This document shows, one piece after another, positions 45,336 to 54,619 of a DNA stretch of 64,000 bases. The notes under the pieces were generated by a model, which worked only from the letters and a program-made list of their open reading frames with translations, was not told where the DNA came from and searched no databases. Origin of the DNA: Paradesertivirga superstes (GTDB taxonomy: Bacteria; Bacteroidota; Bacteroidia; Sphingobacteriales; Sphingobacteriaceae); the NCBI RefSeq assembly GCF_037622515.1, contig NZ_JBBJCN010000006.1:62001-126000 (forward strand), written 5' to 3'. Numbering within the stretch: position 1 is the first letter of the stretch; every line of letters starts with the position of its first letter. Both the position numbers and the translations under genes were made by a program.

Positions 45336-45623
45336 CTATCTGGTTTTGCTCATATATTCCGCAATTGCTGCATTAAAGACTTTTTTTCCTTTAGGTATTC
45401 GGGCTTCATATTCCTCTTTCTTTTTTGCATTTCTTACAATTGATTTTGCATATTGAACAGCATCAGAAAATCGCTTCTGCTCTGCTTTTTGTTTTTCGTT
45501 GTAAACTACTTTACTCATGTCAGGATAAGCAGTTAATATAGTTTTACACCCCTGCTGTTTCACAACTATAACTTTGTCAATATTTCCGCGGAACCCTGTG
45601 AGAGAATTTTTTAAAATGGCCAT
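45336..45623 (-). CDS. Conserved hypothetical protein (small, basic)
   Basis: A 95-residue Lys-rich protein: GFRGNIDKVIVVKQQG, then PDMSKVVYNEKQKAEQKRF, and KKVFNAAIAEYM. I recall the overall layout as a widespread Bacteroidota hypothetical of about this length, but with no known function. No partner is visible. Confidence 0.55.
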   Translation of the reverse strand: MAILKNSLTGFRGNIDKVIVVKQQGCKTILTAYPDMSKVVYNEKQKAEQKRFSDAVQYAKSIVRNAKKKEEYEARIPKGKKVFNAAIAEYMSKTR

Positions 45624-45929
45624 CTGTTTTAAGTAACGACAATTAAATTTACGAAAATAGTTGAAAAGTCAGTTGAGGCAAGTTTCACAATCTGCCCTGT
45701 TTATTTAAATGGGGTTGATGAATTAATTTGGCAAGTCATTACAACGGATAGTGGTTTTGTTGGCGACAACACGATCAAAGAAAATTTCGGTGCGGATTAT
45801 CCAACGTGTCGAATCCGGAACTGTTCCTAAAGACTATACGCTAAAAGCACTGGTGTCACCCACAGGGTTTGAAAAGGTTTGGTGAGGACACCAACCCCGG
45901 GGGAACCTAAGCGTGTAAGTTGCTGTTAA
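45624..45929. other. Intergenic, no feature seen
   Basis: About 300 bp between two minus-strand genes. It includes ACACGATCAAAG-type sequence and a GGTTTGGTGAGGACACCAAC segment with a short inverted repeat (GGTG/CACC). No gene is supported. Confidence 0.45.
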
Positions 45930-46637
45930 TCAATCGACAGTCTGAAAGGCGGATTTGGATACCAGTACACCTGAACTTTTGGCATTCAGCCTCTTTTTCT
46001 TTGTGATTTTAGCTGCAATTCCTGCAATCATGGGAGGTAAAGTCGTAATCACTGATATAGCTGCGGTACACAGTGCGAAGTTCTCTTTAACGATGGTCAG
46101 ATTTCCGAACAGGTAGCCTAAAGCCAGAAATCCGGCTATCCAAAAAAAGGCTCCTACAAAGTTATAAATTGAGAACATTCTGGGGCACATCTTTCCAACA
46201 CCCGCAACAAAGGGTACAAAAGTTCGCAACAGCGGGAAGAACCGACTGAATATTACTGCTTTTCCTCCGTGTTTTCTAAAGAAGAGCCTGGTTTTAGCAT
46301 AGCTTGAAGGCTTTAATATCTTGTTTCCGGGTTTAAATACTCTTAAGCCGGTATACCTTCCAATCATGTAATTAACCTGATTGCCAGTTATAGCGGCAAT
46401 AAATAATACGAAGCACAATATATATATATTTATTCCGCTTTCACCCGAAGCTACTACAGCTCCTGCAGCAAATAAGAGCGGGTCGCCCGGTAAAAAAGGG
46501 AATAATACCAATCCGGTTTCAGCGAAGATTATAAGAAAAAGAATAAGATAGGTCCAAACCTGGTAGGTTTTACTTATATCAGCAATTTGTGTATCAATGT
46601 GAAGCAGAAAATCTAAAATGGGTTGAATATATTCCAT
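45930..46637 (-). CDS. DedA/VTT-family membrane protein
   Basis: The 235-residue protein has several hydrophobic helices and DedA motifs: FAETGLVLFPFLPGDPLLFAAG, GNQVNYMIGRYTGLRVF, and FSRFFPLLRTFVPFVAG with the conserved Arg-Phe pattern. It probably takes part in lipid flipping or membrane homeostasis. Its last 25 codons or so fall in an 83 bp repeat also found at 45103-45185, so the C-terminus may have been altered by repeat invasion. Confidence 0.9.
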   Translation of the reverse strand: MEYIQPILDFLLHIDTQIADISKTYQVWTYLILFLIIFAETGLVLFPFLPGDPLLFAAGAVVASGESGINIYILCFVLFIAAITGNQVNYMIGRYTGLRVFKPGNKILKPSSYAKTRLFFRKHGGKAVIFSRFFPLLRTFVPFVAGVGKMCPRMFSIYNFVGAFFWIAGFLALGYLFGNLTIVKENFALCTAAISVITTLPPMIAGIAAKITKKKRLNAKSSGVLVSKSAFQTVD

Positions 46638-46914
46638 AGAGTTTGCCTGAGAAACCGGCCATATTAATATTAGAAAACGAGCGAAAGTGTATAGAAGTAT
46701 AAAATGGTGAAAATTAACAATGTAGATGGCGCTTGCGTCATCTAAACACTATAAGCAAAATTTCTTCTGCCCAAAATAACAGGGTGAGAATAATTTTCCC
46801 TGGCAGCCAGTAAATAAACGCTTGGGAAAGGCCGTGATTTTGATCTGCGGCCCGGCAACCTATTGAGTAAGGAGACGCTTCTCTGTTCCCGTGATTAATG
46901 CTGAAAAATAATTA
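46638..46914. other. Intergenic, no feature seen
   Basis: 277 bp between two minus-strand genes; no clear promoter, RNA or repeat. Confidence 0.4.
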
Positions 46915-47178
46915 TTAAATGCGCCCCGAAGCTCTTAATATTCCGATGACACCAACAATTACCCAGAATGTGTTCAGCAGAATATAAGCGGGGTCTTTCC
47001 TTAATAGAGCGCACCATGATAATAACAGCGCATCTGCAGTGTTAAAAATCCATACAAAAAGAAAGGGACTGGCCGGGCCCAGCCAGCTGACCAGCGTAAA
47101 ACTGATAATTCGCATAATCACTCCAATCATTTCAAAATACCTGAGATTTTTGAAAATGAAAAGATTGATATTATTCAT
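46915..47178 (-). CDS. Small membrane protein (CBU_0592-like)
   Basis: The 87-residue protein has about three membrane helices, with a WLGPASPFLFVWIFNTADAL block and ending FWVIVGVIGILRA. The pattern fits the CBU_0592-like family, which lacks a known function. Its assignment rests on helix layout and a few residues. It lies 50 bp downstream of the TauE gene on the same strand. Confidence 0.55.
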   Translation of the reverse strand: MNNINLFIFKNLRYFEMIGVIMRIISFTLVSWLGPASPFLFVWIFNTADALLLSWCALLRKDPAYILLNTFWVIVGVIGILRASGRI

Positions 47179-47228
47179 TCAGCAATAATGCTAAAATTTT
47201 CCAAATATTAAAATCAAGACCAATGAGT

Positions 47229-48125
47229 TTAAAATAATTTTACCAGCGTTCTTAAGCTAAGAAAAATCAATACTACTCCTACTAAAACCGTCATGGGCTT
47301 CCTTGGTATCTTATTTACAAAATAGGCCCCGAATGGCGCAGCAATTACCCCTCCTATGATTAAGCCCAAAATTACCGGCCATCCACTTATTCCGTCAAAG
47401 AGAATAAAGGTTATTCCACTGGCAAATGCAATTGCAAATTCCGCGGTATTTACAGAACCAATTGTATAACGCGGATCCCTTCCTTTTCCCATTAGCGTTG
47501 ACGTAACAATTGGTCCCCAACCTCCTCCGCCAATAGAGTCCATAAAGCCCCCGAATATCGCTAAGACACCAAGGCGTTTGGTTTTTTTCTTCTGAATATT
47601 TCTGCGTAAGCCCTTGATAATAATAAGGACAGCTAAAATTATCATATACCCTGCGATATACGGTTTTATCACATCTCCATCTATCACATCGGCCAATAAA
47701 TAAGCGCCTGCAATTGAACCGGCAACGCCGGGAATAACAAGATTCAAAACAAGTTTTTTATTGATGTTTTTGAACCGGTAATGAGATATAGCTGATGCTC
47801 CTGTTGTAAACATTTCAGCTACGTGAACTCCCATGCTGCTTGTAGCCGGGTTTACTCCGAATGAAAGCAGGAAAGTGGTAGATGTGGCACCATAACCCAT
47901 GCCCAAGGTACCGTCAACCAGCTGGGCAAATACGCCAATGAGTAAAAATATTAAGAAATCAGAATTTAAACCCTTTTTAATATTACCAATTGAAAAGCTA
48001 TCGTGATAATTGAAAACCAAAATCAACATCAGGGAAACCAATAATACTATTGGGACAATATACCATAGATTGAATTTTGCGCGTCCCTTTATAGCTTGAA
48101 CCCGTTCCAGATTTTCTGTAGTCAT
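47229..48125 (-). CDS. TauE/SafE-family anion exporter-like protein
   Basis: A 298-residue membrane protein with the duplicated TauE/SafE motif: GVFAQLVDGTLGMGYGATST in the first half and GGFMDSIGGGGWGPIVTSTL in the second. It has 7-8 helices. Members export sulfite, sulfoacetate or related anions. It starts 4 bp after the DUF2490 gene stop, suggesting a shared operon and function at the envelope. The substrate is unclear. Confidence 0.9.
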   Translation of the reverse strand: MTTENLERVQAIKGRAKFNLWYIVPIVLLVSLMLILVFNYHDSFSIGNIKKGLNSDFLIFLLIGVFAQLVDGTLGMGYGATSTTFLLSFGVNPATSSMGVHVAEMFTTGASAISHYRFKNINKKLVLNLVIPGVAGSIAGAYLLADVIDGDVIKPYIAGYMIILAVLIIIKGLRRNIQKKKTKRLGVLAIFGGFMDSIGGGGWGPIVTSTLMGKGRDPRYTIGSVNTAEFAIAFASGITFILFDGISGWPVILGLIIGGVIAAPFGAYFVNKIPRKPMTVLVGVVLIFLSLRTLVKLF

Positions 48126-48129
48126 TTTC

Positions 48130-48873
48130 TTAAATTTTTATTTTTTGATATGCTGCGAAGCGTATAATGTTACGATTGAAATAGTCGTCGGCCGGACGTT
48201 TCTGAAACCAGTTCAGATATCCCACATCAAATGTCAGATTAGGTTTTGCATCCACACTTACTCCGGCGTAGATTCGGTTTTGGTCAAAAATATTTCTATT
48301 TGTCTTACTTTTTGAGGTTAGATGAATCTCATCGCCCGCTTTAAGCTTAAAGGCCCTTTTATCATCTATCTTCCAGACAGGAATGGTTGCCTGAAGATTA
48401 TAGCGGAATCTGAAATTTCCAAAATCATATCCATCTGCTAATTCTGTCCTTGTGGTATTGGTATTATGGTAAAATCTTGCCTCCGTTCTATATCGGTGAT
48501 CGAGCGTGAGTACTTTAAATTTTTGTTTATACGCAACCTCAACATGAGGCCTTAGTTCGGGCACGGTGAGTTTGGATGTTGAGTTGGGATCGTTCGGATT
48601 TTGAAGAAAAGCACAAAAGCCCGTAGAGACCTCCAGGCCGCTGCTTCCTAAAGTCCTGTGTATATGGCTTCTGACAAGAAACTGATGCTGGGCTACCGGA
48701 TCTATAAAATGCCGCTCCTGTATTTCAGTTTGCAAATACCACTTTTCATTGAATTGTAATGTAAGAAAATAACCATACCAGACTAGCTTCTGGTGGGTGA
48801 CACTTCTTTGTGATTTAGCGCCCGAACTCAGAAAAAACAGTACTATTAATATCGTTATTTTTTTTGCAGTCAT
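48130..48873 (-). CDS. DUF2490 outer-membrane protein
   Basis: I take ATG 48871-48873 (MTAKKITILIVLFFLSSGAK followed by SQ), a signal peptide. The 247-residue product shows KLVWYGYFLTLQFNEKWYLQ and RYRTEARFYH beta-strand patterns typical of DUF2490 barrels, and ends in KIKI. It is co-oriented and 4 bp from the TauE gene. A perfect -7 element lies 24 bp upstream of its start. Function unknown. Confidence 0.8.
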   Translation of the reverse strand: MTAKKITILIVLFFLSSGAKSQRSVTHQKLVWYGYFLTLQFNEKWYLQTEIQERHFIDPVAQHQFLVRSHIHRTLGSSGLEVSTGFCAFLQNPNDPNSTSKLTVPELRPHVEVAYKQKFKVLTLDHRYRTEARFYHNTNTTRTELADGYDFGNFRFRYNLQATIPVWKIDDKRAFKLKAGDEIHLTSKSKTNRNIFDQNRIYAGVSVDAKPNLTFDVGYLNWFQKRPADDYFNRNIIRFAAYQKIKI

Positions 48874-48896
48874 TCTGTTTCGAAGAATCAAGGTCA

Positions 48897-48904
48897 CAAA
48901 TATA
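48897..48904 (-). promoter_or_regulatory. -7 element TATATTTG upstream of DUF2490/TauE
   Basis: On the minus strand this reads TATATTTG, matching TAnnTTTG. The predicted start of transcription is about 20 nt before the ATG. No clear -33 box was seen. Confidence 0.5.
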
Positions 48905-49103
48905 GGGAAAACTACTAAGTCTACCATACTTATAGACTTCTTATTTAAAGATAATTAGATGGTTACCATTCACCGGCCGAAACCCTTCATTTACCTGTTA
49001 ATTCATCCAGCCTGCCTAAATCATATTTTCTATATTGCATTTCCTTCCTAATTTGAATCAACAATCGGAAAAAACAAGAAAAATATCCCTTGTCAAACCA
49101 ATC

Positions 49104-49463
49104 ATGGATCAGAACCCACTCTACAATTTAAAGGGAATAACACCCGATGAATATTCATTTGTTAAACAATTAATAACAGGTATGACCGACCAGCAGGCTC
49201 AGCAATTTGCAATGTTTTACTCGGGAAAGCGACAAAGTCCAGGCGATTTTCTTCTTTTCACTTTAATAGGATTAGTGCTTCTGGCCGGATTGCAACGTTT
49301 TATAATCGGCCAATATGGGATGGGAATTCTATATTTTTTTACCGGTGGATTATGCTTTATAGGAACAATTGTTGACGCTATAAATCACAAAAGCCTTGCA
49401 ACAGAGTATAATCAAAAAATAGCATTGGAATGCGCTCAGCTGGTGAAAATACAGATGATCTAA
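49104..49463 (+). CDS. TM2-domain protein
   Basis: Start at ATG 49104 (MDQNPLYNLKGI). The 119-residue product has a hydrophilic N-terminal helix (GMTDQQAQQFAMFY) and a TM2 core of two membrane helices with GLQRFIIGQYGMGILYFFTG and a short turn. TM2 proteins are small membrane proteins with no well-defined role. The sigma factor gene begins 170 bp downstream. Confidence 0.8.
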   Translation: MDQNPLYNLKGITPDEYSFVKQLITGMTDQQAQQFAMFYSGKRQSPGDFLLFTLIGLVLLAGLQRFIIGQYGMGILYFFTGGLCFIGTIVDAINHKSLATEYNQKIALECAQLVKIQMI

Positions 49464-49633
49464 GTTTATATTTCTACCAATGGCGTTTTTACAACAGAGG
49501 GGTCTGGTTCGATAAGAAAGACTTTTCCGCCAGAGCCTTCCCATTTCCCCTTCTCCTCCTTTATATTACAATTATTTCACGAACTTGTAATTTTCCTTCA
49601 TTACCTGCGACTAACTCTTCAAATTACAATAAG

Positions 49634-50134
49634 ATGGAAAAAGCATTTATCGAAATGATAAATAAGCATCGCGGAATCTTGTACAAGGTTTCCAATTTGT
49701 ATTGCCACCAGGAAGAGGATAAAAAAGATCTTTTCCAGGAAATGGTGCTGCAGCTCTGGAGATCGTATGCAAATTTCAGGAACGAATCGCAAAGTTCTAC
49801 CTGGATGTACCGCGTAGCACTTAACACAGCCATTTCTAATTTCCGTAAAGAACGCAGAAAACCTGAGCGAAGGTCGATTTTAGAAACAGATTTTGAAATC
49901 CCTGATTTTAGTGATTCTGCCGAAAAAAACGAAAATCTGAACATGCTTAAACTGGCCATTGATCAGCTTACACAAATAGAAAAAGCGATTATCCTGCTTT
50001 ACCTCGAAGAGAAAAGCTATGACGAAATCTCAGAAATAATCGGCATTAGCAAAAACAATGCTGGTGTAAAGATTAACAGGATTAAAATCAAATTGGAGAA
50101 AATTATTAAAGAGAGAAATCATGAATATAGATGA
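49634..50134 (+). CDS. ECF-type RNA polymerase sigma factor
   Basis: I start at ATG 49634 (MEKAFIEMINKHRGILYKVS). The 166-residue product has sigma2 (DKKDLFQEMVLQLWRSYANF, then STWMYRVALNTAISNFRK) and sigma4 (LTQIEKAIILLYLEEKSYDE, then ISEIIGISKNNAGVKINRIK). It overlaps the next membrane-protein gene by 14 bp, the usual layout for a sigma factor with its regulator. Confidence 0.9.
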   Translation: MEKAFIEMINKHRGILYKVSNLYCHQEEDKKDLFQEMVLQLWRSYANFRNESQSSTWMYRVALNTAISNFRKERRKPERRSILETDFEIPDFSDSAEKNENLNMLKLAIDQLTQIEKAIILLYLEEKSYDEISEIIGISKNNAGVKINRIKIKLEKIIKERNHEYR

Positions 50135-50774
50135 AATAAAAACCGCCTGGAAAGCTTACGGTACCCGGCTGCAATTAACCCATGAACTGAGCGACAAATT
50201 AATAATCAGTATGATTAAAGAAAAATCGCACTCCCGCCTGACTAAAGTTAAAAGGCACTATTTGATAGGCCTGTTTTACATGCTGACACTCCTTGGATTT
50301 GGTGTAGCGGTGCTTATTGGCAATCCGTTCGACTATACATACACTTTAGAGTATTTACCCATCGCTTTATACTGTATCTGTTTAAGCATCCTCATTGTAG
50401 TTATGATTAATACCAACTACAAACTGCAACGGGTAGAAATTAATCATAACAATCTCGAAACCTCATTAAATCGAATAGCGGGCATCTTTGAGAAATATCA
50501 AAAACCAGGAAGATTTTTAGGTATAACCCTGAAATTAATTCTAGGTTCCACCATCTTGTTTCCATTATCCTTTTTACCAAGGAAGATAGACCGGCTGGGA
50601 TTGTGGGGAGGTTTTGCAGAGACACTAATACCCATTATAATCGCAGCAACAATGATATACATCGCCTTTAAACTTGGCGCGTTTAAAGAACGGAACGGCA
50701 AAAAATTCGAAGAATATAATCAGGAACTGAAGGAATTAAGGGGGCTTTCGGAGGAACTGGGAAGGGATCTTTAA
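50121..50774 (+). CDS. Sigma-associated membrane protein (putative anti-sigma partner)
   Basis: The 217-residue protein has a short N-terminal cytoplasmic part (MNIDEIKTAWKAYGTRLQLT) and four hydrophobic helices (two at about 48-64 and 78-97, two near 133-152 and 163-185). The gene overlaps the ECF sigma gene by 14 bp. Similar proteins follow ECF sigma factors in Bacteroidota. Anti-sigma activity is an inference from context, and no zinc-binding anti-sigma motif is seen. Confidence 0.55.
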   Translation: MNIDEIKTAWKAYGTRLQLTHELSDKLIISMIKEKSHSRLTKVKRHYLIGLFYMLTLLGFGVAVLIGNPFDYTYTLEYLPIALYCICLSILIVVMINTNYKLQRVEINHNNLETSLNRIAGIFEKYQKPGRFLGITLKLILGSTILFPLSFLPRKIDRLGLWGGFAETLIPIIIAATMIYIAFKLGAFKERNGKKFEEYNQELKELRGLSEELGRDL

Positions 50775-50803
50775 ACCAGGCCGGCTTATTAAACTTATTT
50801 AGC

Positions 50804-50833
50804 AAGGGCCTCCATCGATCAATGGAGTCCCTT
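50804..50833. terminator. Bidirectional hairpin terminator
   Basis: AAGGGCCTCCAT/ATGGAGTCCCTT forms a stem (one mismatch) with loop CGATCA. It lies between convergent genes and is followed by ATTATT. Confidence 0.7.
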
Positions 50834-50861
50834 ATTATTCTGAATCACCTCACGGATTAAC

Positions 50862-51533
50862 TTAAAATGCCTCTTTAACAATTAAATTTTCGCCCACCTG
50901 CAAATTGGTCAGGTATTTCTCTACTGCGTCCATCATAGGAGGCGGACCGCATATGTAAAATATTTTATTCAGGTCACCACTGTTTTCCTTGATAAAATCC
51001 TGTGTCAAATAACCAAAGGCAAATCCATCAATCTTTTCATCCGATAAAATATTAACGAAATTCTCGCCTAACAATTCTCTGAATTCCTGTTCAAGAATGA
51101 TGTCGGCTTTGGTTTTATTGGCAAAGATGAGCTTGTTATTCCCTATTTCATTTTTTGATTTAAGATGTCTAAAAATCGAAATAAACGGAGTTACGCCGGC
51201 ACCACCTGCAATAAATACCCCTTCTCCTTTGTAATTGATAGTGCCAAACACGTCATGCAAAATCAATTCATCATTTGTTTTCAAATGAAGCAATTCATTT
51301 GTTACACCTTTATGCGAGGGGTAGGTCTTGATGGTAAATTCCAGATAATCATTCTCCGGAAGGCAGGTAAACGTAAAAGGCCTTTTTTCATTTTGCCAGC
51401 CTTCTTTGTTTATGGAAAGCTCGGTAGCCTGTCCAGGAAGAAAATGAAATTCCTGAGGTTTTTCAGCCACGATTCGCACTACATCATGGGTGACGTGCTG
51501 AATATCTTTAATTTTTACAATATGATTTGACAT
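50862..51533 (-). CDS. Ferredoxin-NADP reductase-like flavoprotein
   Basis: I start at ATG 51531-51533 (MSNHIVKIKDIQHVTHDVV). The 223-residue product has FAD-binding (HFLPGQATELSI, then KRPFTFTC) and NAD(P)H-binding (GVFIAGGAGVTPFISIFRHL and YICGPPPMMDAVEKYL) motifs of the FNR fold. It lacks an N- or C-terminal 2Fe-2S domain, so the electron partner must be separate. It sits downstream of the MFS gene on the same strand. Confidence 0.87.
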   Translation of the reverse strand: MSNHIVKIKDIQHVTHDVVRIVAEKPQEFHFLPGQATELSINKEGWQNEKRPFTFTCLPENDYLEFTIKTYPSHKGVTNELLHLKTNDELILHDVFGTINYKGEGVFIAGGAGVTPFISIFRHLKSKNEIGNNKLIFANKTKADIILEQEFRELLGENFVNILSDEKIDGFAFGYLTQDFIKENSGDLNKIFYICGPPPMMDAVEKYLTNLQVGENLIVKEAF

Positions 51534-51574
51534 GACGATAATACTTTTAATAAACACTTCAGGAAATTAAAAAT

Positions 51575-52798
51575 TTATATACTGCGTACTTCCTTATTTT
51601 TAATTAAGGCAATAAGTCCCAGTACAGGCCCCACCGCAAGTAGCATATAAGTATACTGATTATTTATAATTTTTGACAACTGACTTATTAGCTGAATACT
51701 GATAATTGTAATTGAAAATCCGATACAATTCACAATAGTGAGTGAAGTTCCTCGTATTTCTTCGGGGGCATTCTGTGCGATTAATGTTGAGAATAATGGA
51801 GAGTCGGCAATAACTACCAGTCCCCAAAAAAACAGAAAAATAATCAGCGCCGAAATGGAACTGCTGAGCAAGAAAAGCGGTGAAAGCAAACAACACAAGC
51901 AAGATAATAACAAGGAAATGGCAGCTATTTTCTTTGCCCCGATGTATTGAGAAAGTAAACCGCTAAAAACACAAGCAAGCCCGCCGGAAGCAATGATGAG
52001 AAATGATAAAAAAGAAATATCCAGTTCTACCTTGTTATGTTTATTAAAGGAAGACAGTATTACCGGTACAAAGGCCCAAAACGCGTACAGTTCCCACATG
52101 TGTCCGAAATATCCGATAGAAGCAGCTCTGAAATTTTTATTCCTGAATCCTGAAAGGCATGCTGTAAGATTAAACTTTTGCATCGGTTTACGATAGGGCC
52201 CATTGGGAACAAATAACAGTATAATAAATCCTCCTGATACCGACAGAGCAGAAGTGAAAAAGATAACATTTTGCCAATGGAGTTGGGCCGTGATGCTTTT
52301 TATCAGATGAGGGAAAGCCGTTCCAATAACTAAGGCACCAACTAAAAAACCCAGTGACTTTCCCAAACCTTTCAGGTAATAGTCAGAAGCGATCTTCATT
52401 CCCACAGGATAAATTCCTGCAAGAAAAAAGCCAGTTAAAAACCTGAACAAAAGCAATTCGATCGGGCTGTTGCCTTCGAGACTTATGCCCAAATTAAACA
52501 GGCCGGCAACAATTGAACTTATGAAGAAAACCAAGGAGGGAGAAAAACGGTCTGAAATAGTTAACACTGCAAAGCTTAATGTTCCCGCAACAAAACCAAA
52601 TTGTACGGCACTGGTCAAATGCGCCAGAAAGCCCGGGTCGAGGTGAAACTTGCTAATGATGTCGGGCATAATTGCGTTTCCTGCAAACCATAAGGAAGTG
52701 CAAAAAAATTGTGAGATAACTATGAACGGCAAAACCCACTTCATGGTAAGAGGAATTGAGCTGTGAGACTCTAAGTTTTGGAGAGGCAGGCTTTTCAT
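51575..52798 (-). CDS. MFS transporter
   Basis: A 407-residue 12-helix major facilitator. TM1 begins WVLPFIVISQFFCTSLWFAG; loop 2-3 has ISDRFSP, and RFLTGFFLAGIYPVGMKIAS is typical of MFS helices 4-5. It lies 17 bp downstream of the dipeptide epimerase gene, so it may import dipeptides or another ligand of that pathway. The substrate is unproven. Confidence 0.85.
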   Translation of the reverse strand: MKSLPLQNLESHSSIPLTMKWVLPFIVISQFFCTSLWFAGNAIMPDIISKFHLDPGFLAHLTSAVQFGFVAGTLSFAVLTISDRFSPSLVFFISSIVAGLFNLGISLEGNSPIELLLFRFLTGFFLAGIYPVGMKIASDYYLKGLGKSLGFLVGALVIGTAFPHLIKSITAQLHWQNVIFFTSALSVSGGFIILLFVPNGPYRKPMQKFNLTACLSGFRNKNFRAASIGYFGHMWELYAFWAFVPVILSSFNKHNKVELDISFLSFLIIASGGLACVFSGLLSQYIGAKKIAAISLLLSCLCCLLSPLFLLSSSISALIIFLFFWGLVVIADSPLFSTLIAQNAPEEIRGTSLTIVNCIGFSITIISIQLISQLSKIINNQYTYMLLAVGPVLGLIALIKNKEVRSI

Positions 52799-52815
52799 AA
52801 ATGTCAGAATTATAC

Positions 52816-53841
52816 CTATTTAAAATCAGTCACTCCCAGACCTGCCGTTTCTCCTAACACCCATTTTCCATTCTCAAATTCCGGCATCTCAAAGGGATTA
52901 TTAGTCGTTAAAAACGGACCGTCAATATCTGCCCAGTCGCAAAGCGGGGCCAGGGACGCTGCGGCTAAAGTAGCAACACTGGTTTCACTCATGCAACCGA
53001 TCAACACTTTCATATTAAGTTCACGTGCCTTCTTAATCATCAGCCAGGCCTCATGCATCCCTCCGCTTTTCATAAGCTTTACATTTATCCCGTGATAGGC
53101 CTCTTTAACAGCGGTAAGGTCGGCCAGGCGCTGGACAGCTTCATCAGCTATAATTGGAATCGGACTCCTCTCGGTTAACCAGGCATTGGAGCCAAAATCG
53201 CTTTTCGACATTGGTTGTTCAATCAGTTCAACACCCATTTCCTCCAGCCAGTAAATTAAATCCAGTGCCTTTTCTTTATCGGTCCAGCCCTGGTTGGCAT
53301 CAACATATAAAGGCTTGCTGCTTATAGTCCGGATAGTTTTTATCAGTTTTTTATCTTCATCCGACCCCAGCTTTACTTTTAAAACCCTTGCTGATTCTGC
53401 CTCCATCACCTTTTTTATAATAACCTCCTGGCTGTCTATACCAATTGTTACAGATGTTAAAGGCATTTTATCAGGATCGGAGCCAAAAAGCTTATAGCAG
53501 GGTTTATTCTCAAGCTTCCCTTCCAAATCGTGCAATGCAATATCAATAGCAGCTTTAATTGCGGGATTTCCCTGATCGACAGCATCTAAGTAATTGATCA
53601 CCTCATCATAATTGAAAGGAGGCTTAAACCCATTTAAATCAACTTTGGATAAGAAGCATGAGGCAGAATCCAAGCTTTCACCCAGATATGGCACCATCGA
53701 TGCTTCACCCAAACCAACGAACCCTTCAAAGCTTATACTAACAAACATAATCGGGGTAAACCTCCGTGAATATCCAGAAATGCTGAAGGGATACTTAAGA
53801 TTTAGTTCAAAGGGCTTTGAGGCAAGGATCATAAATTTCAA
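52816..53841 (-). CDS. Dipeptide epimerase (enolase superfamily, L-Ala-D/L-Glu type)
   Basis: The 341-residue protein has the muconate-lactonising subgroup fold: capping domain to about residue 115, then KVKLGSDEDKK (KxK, with the catalytic Lys), VDANQGW (Asp ligand), EQPM (Glu ligand), ADEAV (Asp ligand) and NVKLMKSGG (second catalytic Lys). Residues around the active site fit dipeptide epimerases. It would epimerise dipeptides released from the cell wall, with the MFS carrier 17 bp downstream as a possible importer. L-Ala-D/L-Glu specificity is inferred. Confidence 0.82.
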   Translation of the reverse strand: MKFMILASKPFELNLKYPFSISGYSRRFTPIMFVSISFEGFVGLGEASMVPYLGESLDSASCFLSKVDLNGFKPPFNYDEVINYLDAVDQGNPAIKAAIDIALHDLEGKLENKPCYKLFGSDPDKMPLTSVTIGIDSQEVIIKKVMEAESARVLKVKLGSDEDKKLIKTIRTISSKPLYVDANQGWTDKEKALDLIYWLEEMGVELIEQPMSKSDFGSNAWLTERSPIPIIADEAVQRLADLTAVKEAYHGINVKLMKSGGMHEAWLMIKKARELNMKVLIGCMSETSVATLAAASLAPLCDWADIDGPFLTTNNPFEMPEFENGKWVLGETAGLGVTDFK

Positions 53842-53901
53842 AATAGGGAAAATCTAAAGCACAATTTATAAAGTTAAATGTATTTTATTAAAGGCTTTAT
53901 T

Positions 53902-54570
53902 ATGAAACGCCATATTCAGATGATCGGTGTTGTATGTTTAGTCTGCTTTTTAGCAGGATGCAGCATTAATAAAAACAGGCCGCCGAGACGGGTAGTTCCC
54001 ATCGCCCTTATTATCGAATCAAATGAGCCTGACCTTAACATGATAAACTTTAACGTTTATGCTTATAAAGTACTGGACAGGCTGGAAGATTTTAATGACA
54101 TTGACCTTAAACTTGTCGAGGATACTGATACTGCTAAAATCATTCTCAGCATATCAATAGACCGCTATTTGGTTTTTCCTCCGGAAACGAGAGTAAGCCG
54201 CAGAATATTCAGAAGAAATTTACAAACAGGTACCGATGTTAACGGCAGGCCCGTGTATCAAACCATAAGTGCTTCGGCAGATATTGTTCAATCAAGAAGA
54301 AGAACTTCTGCCTTGTTTAATACTAATCTCCGGATTAAAGGAAGTCCCGGGAAAAGCGTTAAACGAAGTTTTAGCAATAATTTAAATTTTGATCAGGTGT
54401 ATGTAACAAATATTCAAGGTGATCCGAGGGCTGTTGATCCCTCAATTTACGGTGCAGCATTTCCTCCTATGGAACCCTTTGCAGAAGATATTTTAATGGC
54501 GCTGTCAAATCAGGAAATGCTCGACAGGCTATCCCGGGAAATCCGGTCTTACTACTCGAATAATTATTAA
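53902..54570 (+). CDS. Lipoprotein, function unknown
   Basis: I use ATG 53902, giving MKRHIQMIGVVCLVCFLAGC, a lipoprotein signal with Cys at 20. The 222-residue product continues with PPRRVVPIALIIESNEPDLN, VLDRLEDFNDIDLKLVED and IILSISIDRYLVFPPETRVS. I do not recognise the family. It is divergent from the dipeptide epimerase gene, only 60 bp away. Confidence 0.65.
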   Translation: MKRHIQMIGVVCLVCFLAGCSINKNRPPRRVVPIALIIESNEPDLNMINFNVYAYKVLDRLEDFNDIDLKLVEDTDTAKIILSISIDRYLVFPPETRVSRRIFRRNLQTGTDVNGRPVYQTISASADIVQSRRRTSALFNTNLRIKGSPGKSVKRSFSNNLNFDQVYVTNIQGDPRAVDPSIYGAAFPPMEPFAEDILMALSNQEMLDRLSREIRSYYSNNY

Positions 54571-54606
54571 ACCCGACTATTTTCCTGTAAAAACCCCCAC
54601 TCTTTG

Positions 54607-54614
54607 TACCTTTG
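54607..54614 (+). promoter_or_regulatory. -7 element TACCTTTG immediately upstream of a start codon
   Basis: A perfect TAnnTTTG ends 5 nt before ATG 54620. Transcription would start at or next to the start codon, so a leaderless mRNA is predicted. Confidence 0.6.
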
Positions 54615-54619
54615 CGCCA

